This document shows positions 41,439 through 47,820 of a stretch of DNA of 47,820 bases, piece by piece. The DNA is from CAZTYW01 sp964617695. Its GTDB lineage: Bacteria; Chloroflexota; Dehalococcoidia; UBA2247; RBG-13-53-26. Under the pieces are notes generated by a model. The model made no database searches, was not told the DNA's origin, and saw only the letters and a program-made list of their open reading frames with translations. Numbering within the stretch: position 1 is the first letter of the stretch; every line of letters begins with the position of its first letter. The stretch lies in assembly GCA_964617695.1 (NCBI GenBank), contig CAZTYW010000008.1, positions 1 to 47,820 of the forward strand, in the 5' to 3' direction. The position numbers and the translations under genes were made by a program.

Positions 41439-41792
41439 CGGCGTCGAATATCCCTCTGGGGTCTCAGCTTCTTGTAGCTGGGCTGCGAGCGGCCACGATT
41501 GGTAATTTTGCGACAGACGTATTAGAATAAGGCAAATTTGAATGTCAGGCCGCGCTTCGGGTACTACGCGGCTGCTGCAAATCAAAAAGGGTAGACACCA
41601 GCATCCGCAAACGCCACACTGCCAGTGGAAGCGCGTGGCCACGAGACCTGCCATAGACCAGGACCCCTGTAACATGCAGGATAGGCGTCTCATCCCGTGT
41701 CCTGAGTGGAGGGACGGGCAGCGTTAGGGCGGGCCCGGAGAGCCTGGCATGGCCAGGTCAGGTTGAGTGATCAGATCGGAAAGGAGGTGCAC
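41439..41792 (+). other. Intergenic stretch between the dehydrogenase and thiolase-like genes
   Basis: 354 bases with no supported gene. A possible promoter is TTGGTA (41499-41504), 18 bases, TAGAAT (41523-41528). A small GCCGCG/CGCGGC hairpin follows. A 61-codon frame at 41542-41727 has no ribosome site. No third riboswitch was found here. Confidence 0.3.
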
Positions 41793-42950
41793 ATGGCTGA
41801 AAGAGTGGGAATCGTGGCGGTAGCCCAGACGAAATACCATCCTAACAGGGCTGATGTGAACGAAGGTGAGCTGGCCTATGAAGCGATCAAGCAGGTGCTG
41901 GATGAGACCGGTCTCGGCTTCTCGGAGGACGGCGATGGCATCGATTCCGCTGTCACTTGCTCTCAGGACTTCTGGGATGGCAGGACGATTTCTAACCTGA
42001 ACGTCATGTCCTACGTCGGCGCACACCTGGGGCACGAGGACAAGGTGGCCGAGGACGGTGTCAACGCCGTCTTCACCGCCATGGCTCAGATCCTGTCGGG
42101 CCAACACCACATCGTCCTGGTGGTGGCTCACATGAAGGAATCTCAAGGTGACAGGACGCTCATCGAGAACGCTGCCTTTGATCCCATTTTCATGAGATTG
42201 CTGGGCCTCAACTTCCTGACAGCAGCGGCCCTGCAGGCCAGGCGTTACATGGACAAGTATGGAATCACGCCCGAGCAGTCTGCCAAGGTGGCGGTCAAGA
42301 ACCGCGGCAATGCCAGGAAAAACCCCTTTGCTCAGGAGCCCATGGACATCACCGTGGACGATGTCCTCCGGTCAAAGATGCTCGTGTCTCCCATACGGCT
42401 GCTGGATACCAGGCCCGTCTCGGACGGCGCAGTTGCCATGATTGTAGCCCGTGAGGACAAGGCCAGGAAGCTGGCGGCCAGGCCAGTGTGGATACTGGGG
42501 GCATCAAACTGCTATGAGACGCACTACCTGGGAGACAGGGACCTGGCGGAGTGCGGCGCTCTGACGAAGGCAGCCAGGAAGGCCTACGGCATGGCTGGCA
42601 TAACCGAGCCGTTGAAGCAACTGGACGTGGCCGAGATCTCCGAGGAACATACGTACCAGGAGTTGCTGTGGACCGAAGGGCTTGGCTTCTGCGGTAGGGG
42701 GGAGGGTGGCAAGCTTATCGATTCTGGCGTCACCCAGATGGGCGGTCAGCTACCGGTCAACCCTTCGGGTGGGGTGCTGCCGGGCAATCCCAACGGCGTT
42801 GCCGGGATGGCGCGGGTGGCTGAGTGCGTGTTGCAGCTTCGCAATGAGGCCGGCGACAGGCAGGTGCCTGGAGCCAGCCTGGCCGTTGCGCATGGCGTCA
42901 CCGGGATCTGCGGGCAGCTTCAGGGCGTCATGGTCCTGGGCAACAGGTAG
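41793..42950 (+). CDS. Thiolase-like protein A lacking the nucleophilic Cys
   Basis: A 385-residue thiolase/SCP-x-fold protein (ATG 41793, AAAGGAGGTG upstream). The ends RVGIVAVAQTKYHP and PVNPSGGVLPGNPNGVAGMARVAECVLQL fit the family. At the place of the nucleophilic Cys (C-x-S-G) it reads AEDG (residues 86-89), and the catalytic His of GHP is Asn332. A late cysteine, Cys373, remains. Plain thiolysis is therefore unlikely for this chain alone. It may form a complex with the next thiolase-like protein and the DUF35 proteins, or act as an aldolase like Ltp2-type relatives. Confidence 0.85.
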   Translation: MAERVGIVAVAQTKYHPNRADVNEGELAYEAIKQVLDETGLGFSEDGDGIDSAVTCSQDFWDGRTISNLNVMSYVGAHLGHEDKVAEDGVNAVFTAMAQILSGQHHIVLVVAHMKESQGDRTLIENAAFDPIFMRLLGLNFLTAAALQARRYMDKYGITPEQSAKVAVKNRGNARKNPFAQEPMDITVDDVLRSKMLVSPIRLLDTRPVSDGAVAMIVAREDKARKLAARPVWILGASNCYETHYLGDRDLAECGALTKAARKAYGMAGITEPLKQLDVAEISEEHTYQELLWTEGLGFCGRGEGGKLIDSGVTQMGGQLPVNPSGGVLPGNPNGVAGMARVAECVLQLRNEAGDRQVPGASLAVAHGVTGICGQLQGVMVLGNR

Positions 42951-42963
42951 TCGGAGGTGAGAC

Positions 42964-44133
42964 ATGGCAAATAGAGTAGCTATAGTAGGGATTGGCCAGA
43001 CCTATCACAGGAGCAATCGCAAAGACGTGAACCAGCCGGAGATGGTCGGCGAGGCTGTCCGGGCGGCTCTGGCTGACGCCCAGTTGAGCATCAAAGATAT
43101 TGAGGCCGTTTTCACCAGCAATATGGAGACCTTTGAAGGCATATACCTGCCCGACCACGGGATGGCCGCTGAGATGGGCGCCTTCGGGAAGCCGGGGCTA
43201 AAGGTCTGCACCGGCGGCACCAGCGGCGCTTCCGTGGTGGCAGAGGGTTTTCATTTTGTGGGCTCGGGCCTGTTTGACACTGCGCTCGTTATCGGCTTTG
43301 AGAAGCAGGACTCAGGCGATACCACTGCTGCTATCACTTCCAGTGTGACGCCGGTATGGGGCAAAGGCGTGGCAACGGGCGCTATCGGCGAGTTCGCCAA
43401 GCAGGCGCTTACCTATATGAAGAACTCAGGTGCCAAGGAAGAGCATGCCGCCATGGTGCGGCTGAAGGCGGACCGCGGGGCCTGCAAGAACCCCTACGCT
43501 CACCTGAAGCTCGGGTTGAAGAGTGTGGAAGAGATCCTCAACTCCGGCTACCTGGTGTGGCCGCTCAGGCTGCTGGACTTCTGTCCCCAGTCCTGCGGCG
43601 CCTGTGCCCTTATCTTTGTATCCGAAGCGAAGGCCAGGAAGATCAGCAACAAGCCTGTCTGGGTGGCTGACGTGGTCACTGTGCACCAGGAGCCGTTCCG
43701 TGCCGGGTCGTTCGGCGATCCGACCGGCCTCGAGACCTACACCCAGGATGTGGCTGCTGAGAAGCTTTACAAGAGGAACGGCATAACCAATCCCCGCAGG
43801 GACATTTGCATGGCGGAGATCTACGAGCCCTCCAACTGGGAGGAGATGAACCACTACGAGCACTATCACTTCTGCCAGAAGAACGAAGGCTGGAAGCTGG
43901 TCGAACAGGGGATCACGGAAATGGAGGGTGAATTCCCGGTGAATCCGTCCGGTGGTGTGCTCGCCACCAACCCCATCGGGGCTACGCCTACCATCCGCGT
44001 TGCGGAGGCAGCCCTTCAGATCAGGGGAGATGCCGGTGAGCACCAGGTTACCAGGGACGTCCACACCGCAGTGGCCACTGCCCTGGGCGGCCCCAACTGG
44101 ACGGTGATGACCCTGCTCAAGAGGTCTTTGTAG
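42964..44133 (+). CDS. Thiolase-like protein B with atypical active site
   Basis: A 389-residue thiolase-fold protein starting 13 bases after its neighbour (GGAGGTGA upstream). The active-site strand reads KVCTGGTSGASVV: the usual Cys of C-x-S-G is Gly85, with a Cys at 82 three residues earlier. GHP is replaced by TNP (Asn336), and no late Cys is seen. It differs clearly from thiolase-like protein A, so the two are not a recent duplication. Followed directly by two DUF35 proteins. Confidence 0.85.
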   Translation: MANRVAIVGIGQTYHRSNRKDVNQPEMVGEAVRAALADAQLSIKDIEAVFTSNMETFEGIYLPDHGMAAEMGAFGKPGLKVCTGGTSGASVVAEGFHFVGSGLFDTALVIGFEKQDSGDTTAAITSSVTPVWGKGVATGAIGEFAKQALTYMKNSGAKEEHAAMVRLKADRGACKNPYAHLKLGLKSVEEILNSGYLVWPLRLLDFCPQSCGACALIFVSEAKARKISNKPVWVADVVTVHQEPFRAGSFGDPTGLETYTQDVAAEKLYKRNGITNPRRDICMAEIYEPSNWEEMNHYEHYHFCQKNEGWKLVEQGITEMEGEFPVNPSGGVLATNPIGATPTIRVAEAALQIRGDAGEHQVTRDVHTAVATALGGPNWTVMTLLKRSL

Positions 44134-44146
44134 AGGAGGCGAGAAC

Positions 44147-44629
44147 ATGACAGAGAAGCAGAAGTCGTCTCAGGAATACATCAAGGTGGCAATCGCCACC
44201 CCTCGACCCTACCGGTGGTCCTCCGGGAAGTTCCTCGGCAGGCTTTACAGGGAAGCCAAGGAGAACAAGAGGCTGGTGGCCAACCGGTGCCGCAAGTGCA
44301 AGGAGCTTTTGTGGCCTCCGCAGGCGGTCTGTGGAAGGTGCAAGGTTGATGCAGGGGAAGACTGGGTGGTGATGAGTGACAAGGGCACGGTCATTCAGTA
44401 CACGTATCTTGTTTTCCCTCTATGGGACCCGCACTACGGCCAAAAGCTGGCCAGCCCTCATCCCACCGCCACCATCAAGCTGGACGAAGGCGTGTATATG
44501 GTGCACTTCCTCGAGGAAAAGGACCCGGAGAAGCTGAAAGAGGGGATGCGGGTGCAGGCGGTGTGGAAAGACGAGGACCGTGGGCGAGGACTGGGGGACA
44601 TCCTTTACTTCAGGACGATAGAGGAGTAG
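44147..44629 (+). CDS. DUF35 Zn-ribbon/OB-fold protein 1
   Basis: A 160-residue acyl-CoA-binding-type partner of thiolase-like enzymes. A rubredoxin-like zinc ribbon (CRKCKELLWPPQAVCGRCK, two CxxC pairs) is followed by an OB fold (DKGTVIQYTYLVFP and VQAVWKDEDRG). In other systems such proteins bind thiolases or Ltp2-like aldolases and help hold the CoA substrate. GAGGAGGCG stands before the ATG. Confidence 0.88.
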   Translation: MTEKQKSSQEYIKVAIATPRPYRWSSGKFLGRLYREAKENKRLVANRCRKCKELLWPPQAVCGRCKVDAGEDWVVMSDKGTVIQYTYLVFPLWDPHYGQKLASPHPTATIKLDEGVYMVHFLEEKDPEKLKEGMRVQAVWKDEDRGRGLGDILYFRTIEE

Positions 44630-44640
44630 GAGGCCGACAA

Positions 44641-45111
44641 ATGGTAGACAAGGTTACACAGGTTGAAGGTCTGGATGTCTTCGTCTACGAGGGGAAGATA
44701 GATATCCCCAATACCTACACCGCCGGCGCAGTGGGCAGCCGGTTTCTTATTGAGATAAGGGACAACAAGAAGATCATGGGCACCAGGTGCCCGGCATGTA
44801 ACCTGGTATACGTTCCGGCCAGGTCTGTGTGCAAGGAGTGCTTCGGCCAGCTCACCGACTGGATGGAGGTGAGCGACAAGGGCACATTGATCACCTACGC
44901 TGTGGCCCACGAGCCGAGCAAGGTCCAGCCGGTTGAACCCCCCGTCCTGTATGGCATAGTCCAGTTGGACGGGGCTGACACCGGACTTGTTCACCTGCTG
45001 GGCGAGGTGAAACCTGACCAGTTGAAGGCCGGGATGAGGATGCAGGCGGTGTTCAAGGAGGAGCGGACAGGCAGCATCCTGGACATCAAGTACTTTAAAC
45101 CGCTGGGGTAG
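44641..45111 (+). CDS. DUF35 Zn-ribbon/OB-fold protein 2
   Basis: A 156-residue protein with the same layout: zinc ribbon CPACNLVYVPARSVCKECF and OB fold (DKGTLITYAVAHEP, MQAVFKEERTGS). From the ATG at 44641, AGGAGG lies 11 bases after the previous start of its leader. Two different DUF35 proteins next to two different thiolase-like proteins suggest one pair each, or a single four-part complex. Confidence 0.88.
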   Translation: MVDKVTQVEGLDVFVYEGKIDIPNTYTAGAVGSRFLIEIRDNKKIMGTRCPACNLVYVPARSVCKECFGQLTDWMEVSDKGTLITYAVAHEPSKVQPVEPPVLYGIVQLDGADTGLVHLLGEVKPDQLKAGMRMQAVFKEERTGSILDIKYFKPLG

Positions 45112-45227
45112 ACAAGTATCGACCGCGCCGCGGTGTCAGGTGGGCGCAACTTATTCAGGCTGCGGAGCCTCGTCTGACGTGCGCCCGCTGGCGATAGATG
45201 TCATCTGAACAGAAGGAGGAGCATCAA

Positions 45228-46346
45228 ATGTCCCGAAAAGTCCTCCGCACCAGGCTGTGCGACCTGCTGGACATCGACTATCCTATCATGCTGGCCGGCA
45301 TGGGAGGTGCTGCCAATGCCGAACTGGCGGCTGCTGTCTCTGAAGCCGGCGGTCTCGGCATTATCGGCGGCATGAACCTGTCACCCGACGAGCTGGACGC
45401 TGAGATCAGGAAGTGCAAGAAGCTGACCAGCAAGCCCTTCGGTGTGGACAGCATCGCTCCGACCAATATGGTTGATACAGAAACGGTGGAGGAGCTGAGG
45501 AACTACATCACCGATGAGGCGGTGGAATACGCCTCCAAGGTTGCCGTGGAGCTGGGGATACCTGTGCCGGAAGGGACCAGGTTTGGCAAGGAAGGCGGGA
45601 CGGGCTGGGCGGCCGGCATGACGCCGAAGCAGATCGAAGTGGTATACGACCACAAGGTGCCCGTCTTCGCCGCCGCTCTGGGCAGCCCTGCATTCATGGC
45701 CCCTGAAGCGCATGCCCGGGGGATGAAGGTGGTGGGCCTGGTGGGCAACACCAGGCAGGCCCGAAAGGAGGCGGAGGCGGGGGTGGATATCATCGTGGCG
45801 CAGGGCCACGAGGCGGGGGGACACACCGGTTACGTGGCCACCATGCCGCTGGTACCGTTGATTGTGGATGCGGTCGATCCCACTCCGGTCGTGGCTGCCG
45901 GGGGAATAGCCGATGGCCGTGGACTGGTGGCTTCCCTGGCCCTGGGTGCCTGCGGGGTATGGTGCGGCACTGCTTTCCTGACTACCGTTGAGGCCGGTAT
46001 CCTGCCGGAGGCCAAGGAGCGCCTGGTCAAGGCCACGGAAAGAGACACGCGTGTCACCCGGGTCTTCACCGGTAAGACCTGCCGCCTGCTCAATACACAG
46101 TTGATAGAGAGGTGGGAGAAGGAGGGCCCCATACTGCCCTTCCCGCTGCCGATTATCCTTTGTACCAGCCTTCAGGACTACCTCGGCGAGGCCAAGATGG
46201 TTGACAACTACTTCATCCCTACGGGACAGATCTGCGGGGCGCTCAAGGAGATCAAGACCGCCAGGCAGGTAGTGGAAGACATGGTTGATCAGGCCGTCCA
46301 GATCCTGGAGGAAGGCTTTCCCTCAAAGATAAAGTTCGGCAAGTGA
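45228..46346 (+). CDS. Nitronate monooxygenase (2-nitropropane dioxygenase)-family flavoprotein
   Basis: A 372-residue FMN TIM-barrel protein. The opening YPIMLAGMGGAANAELAAAVSEAGGLGIIGG, the His-containing AQGHEAGGHTG and PVVAAGGIADGRGLVASLALGA are standard. The ATG at 45228 has AGAAGGAGGAG ideally placed; an upstream ATG at 45198 has none. In this setting nitroalkane oxidation is unlikely. Relatives act as enoyl-ACP reductase (FabK) or as IpdC in steroid ring breakdown, next to CoA-transferase-fold genes. The substrate here is probably an acyl-CoA. Confidence 0.85.
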   Translation: MSRKVLRTRLCDLLDIDYPIMLAGMGGAANAELAAAVSEAGGLGIIGGMNLSPDELDAEIRKCKKLTSKPFGVDSIAPTNMVDTETVEELRNYITDEAVEYASKVAVELGIPVPEGTRFGKEGGTGWAAGMTPKQIEVVYDHKVPVFAAALGSPAFMAPEAHARGMKVVGLVGNTRQARKEAEAGVDIIVAQGHEAGGHTGYVATMPLVPLIVDAVDPTPVVAAGGIADGRGLVASLALGACGVWCGTAFLTTVEAGILPEAKERLVKATERDTRVTRVFTGKTCRLLNTQLIERWEKEGPILPFPLPIILCTSLQDYLGEAKMVDNYFIPTGQICGALKEIKTARQVVEDMVDQAVQILEEGFPSKIKFGK

Positions 46347-46400
46347 TGTAGAACCAGGGAGGGGTAGTTCGGCGCTCCCTTCCTGAAGCAGGAGGTGTAT

Positions 46401-47108
46401 ATGGCCATAAACAAGGTAGTCGACAGTGTCGAGAAAGCGGTGGCCGACGTCTTCGATGGCGCTGTCATTTTGGTGGGGGGCTTCGGCAATATATGGAATG
46501 CCCCCAGCTATCTTCTGACGGCGATCTCCCAGATACCGGTGAAGAACCTCACCCTGGTCTCCAACAGCGGAGGCTTCAGCAAAGAGATCTGGGAAGGTGT
46601 GTTCGGCGTTCCGGAGCACGACATCCAGGTGCTGCACAGGACGGGCCAGTGCACCAGGCACATTGTGTCGGCCCCGACCAACCCGCTGGTGGTCAACACT
46701 CTGGAGACGAGGTACCGGGCCGGGGAGTTGGAGGTGGAAATGTGTGCCCAGGGCACCCTGGCGGAGAGAGTCAGGGCTGGCAGGGCCGGTCTGGGTGGCA
46801 TACTCACTCCAACCGGTGTCGGCATCCCCGAGATCCAGAGAGACAAGCAGGTCGTAGAGATCGATGGCAACAAGTTCCTGGTGGAGAAGGCCATCAAGGG
46901 CGACTTTGCCCTCATCAGGGCCCACCAGGCCGATCGCTGGGGCAACCTGGTCTACAAGGGCACCTCGAGGACATTCAACGCCACCATGGCCGGGGCAGCC
47001 AGGGTGACCATCGCCGAGGTGGACGAGGTAGTGGAACTGGGAGCCCTGGACCCTGAAGCAATCATCACGCCGGGCGTATACGTAAACAGGGTCGTGGTCA
47101 GGAAGTAG
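46401..47108 (+). CDS. 3-oxoacid CoA-transferase subunit A
   Basis: A 235-residue alpha subunit of a family I CoA-transferase. VILVGGFGNIWNAPSYLLTAI, NLTLVSNSGGF, GGILTPTGVGIPEIQRDK and GDFALIRAHQADRWGNLVYKGTSRTFNATMA are the usual landmarks. The ATG at 46401 lies 4 bases after GGAGGT, which is tight, so GTG 46395 cannot be excluded. With subunit B it could pass CoA from succinyl-CoA or acetyl-CoA to acetoacetate, the product of the acetone carboxylase encoded upstream. Confidence 0.9.
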   Translation: MAINKVVDSVEKAVADVFDGAVILVGGFGNIWNAPSYLLTAISQIPVKNLTLVSNSGGFSKEIWEGVFGVPEHDIQVLHRTGQCTRHIVSAPTNPLVVNTLETRYRAGELEVEMCAQGTLAERVRAGRAGLGGILTPTGVGIPEIQRDKQVVEIDGNKFLVEKAIKGDFALIRAHQADRWGNLVYKGTSRTFNATMAGAARVTIAEVDEVVELGALDPEAIITPGVYVNRVVVRK

Positions 47109-47118
47109 GAGGCAGGTG

Positions 47119-47790
47119 ATGACGGATAAGTTGAGAATAGACGATCAGACTATGGCCCTTCGCGTGGCCAAGGAGTTCAAGGACGGGGATGTGGTCAATC
47201 TGGGCATCGGCGTTCCCACCCTGGCCGCCAATTTCATTCCCGGCGACAGAGAGGTCATTTTCCATGCCGAGAACGGCGTTCTGGGCTACGGGAACATATG
47301 CACCGCCGGTGAAGGGAGCTACGACCTCCTCAACGCCGGCGGGCAGCCGGTGGAGCCACATCCCGGTATGTCCATTCTGGACCACGCCGAGTCCTTCTGC
47401 GTTATCCGTGGCGGATGGCTCGACTACACCGTTCTGGGAGGACTTCAGGTGTCAGAAAAGGGCGACCTGTCCAACTGGATGGTCCCCGCCAAACAGATAG
47501 GCGCCATCGGAGGGGCTATGGACCTGGCCCTTTGCGCCAGGAAGGTGATTGTGGTCATGCCCCATAACACCAAGGACGGTGGCTACAAGATAGTCAAGGA
47601 GTGCACCTATCCGCTTACCGGGCGCCGCTGTGTGAATCTGGTCATAACGGATATCGCCGTCATGGAGATAACCTCGGAGGGGATCGTCCTCAAGGAGGTG
47701 GCCCCGACCTGGACGCCGGAAGAGGTCCAGGCGCTCACCGAGCCGAAGCTGATAATTGCTCCCGACCTGCATGACATAGAGCTGGCCTAG
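47119..47790 (+). CDS. 3-oxoacid CoA-transferase subunit B
   Basis: A 223-residue beta subunit. The catalytic Glu51 lies in FHAENGVLGYG, followed by GGWLDYTVLGGLQVSEKGDLSNWMVP and GGAMDLALCARKVIVVMPHNTKDG, which are typical of ScoB/AtoA-type proteins. The retained catalytic Glu argues for true CoA transfer. AGGAGG precedes the ATG at 47119; a GTG at 47116 is an alternative. The operon may continue past the window edge. Confidence 0.92.
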   Translation: MTDKLRIDDQTMALRVAKEFKDGDVVNLGIGVPTLAANFIPGDREVIFHAENGVLGYGNICTAGEGSYDLLNAGGQPVEPHPGMSILDHAESFCVIRGGWLDYTVLGGLQVSEKGDLSNWMVPAKQIGAIGGAMDLALCARKVIVVMPHNTKDGGYKIVKECTYPLTGRRCVNLVITDIAVMEITSEGIVLKEVAPTWTPEEVQALTEPKLIIAPDLHDIELA

Positions 47791-47820
47791 CTCGAAGATG
47801 GATTCAGACGGTAGAGGCGC

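Noticed and set aside
41542..41727. 61-codon frame before the thiolase-like genes
   Set aside because: No ribosome site and an unstructured, basic, Gln/Pro-rich product.
46401..47790. IpdAB-type ring-opening hydrolase instead of a CoA-transferase
   Set aside because: The nitronate-monooxygenase neighbour recalls ipdABC of steroid degraders, but both subunits have ScoA/ScoB length and subunit B keeps the catalytic Glu in AENGVLG.
1..47820. tRNA genes, rRNA, CRISPR arrays, insertion sequences, prophage
   Set aside because: Read through for these and saw none; a tRNA covariance search would be decisive for weak cases.

Overview
The window is about 48 kb of moderately GC-rich bacterial chromosome with tightly packed genes. 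No tRNA, rRNA, insertion sequence, prophage or CRISPR array was seen. The gene content suggests an anaerobic or facultative lineage, tentatively Chloroflexota/Dehalococcoidia-like. The grounds are an adenosylcobalamin (class II) ribonucleotide reductase, a probable Re-type citrate synthase, paired Cys-less thiolase-like proteins with DUF35 partners, and a DUF3068 protein. The taxon is inference; no marker gene was compared.

Left part (1-12 kb): a hypothetical gene, a 550-base gene-poor stretch, then the housekeeping run pyrG-fsa-rho. On the opposite strand lie lepB-pyrE. Next come an ECF sigma factor with its zinc-finger anti-sigma, a histidine kinase with a decayed ATP-binding site, a two-gene unit with a PD-(D/E)XK nuclease, and a minus-strand run sfsA-trmO-MagIII-like glycosylase.

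Centre (12-31 kb): all on the minus strand, a molybdopterin oxidoreductase, a homocitrate/Re-citrate synthase and a small PEP-carboxykinase-like protein. Upstream of these is a five-gene pantothenate operon (panG-like, panD, panB, a nitroreductase, panC) behind a strong promoter and a leader with a terminator. Divergent from it is nrdR-nrdJ, with an NrdR-box-like palindrome inside the promoter. A CoA-transferase, fabF and recJ follow, converging on ftsY-lgt; a phytoene-desaturase-like flavoprotein ends this part.

Right part (32-47.8 kb): a catabolic region. Acetone carboxylase genes (beta, alpha, gamma) would make acetoacetate from acetone and CO2. A DUF3068 membrane protein separates them from a second set: two acyl-CoA dehydrogenases, two thiolase-like proteins, two DUF35 proteins, a nitronate-monooxygenase-family flavoprotein, and both subunits of a 3-oxoacid CoA-transferase that could activate acetoacetate.

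The most striking result is that both catabolic sets begin with the same leader: a sigma-70 promoter (TTGACT, 17-18 bp, TATAA-type -10), a c-di-GMP-I (GEMM-I) riboswitch aptamer and a terminator whose 5' arm overlaps the aptamer's 3' end. This predicts two c-di-GMP-responsive ON switches that jointly control ketone and acyl-CoA catabolism.
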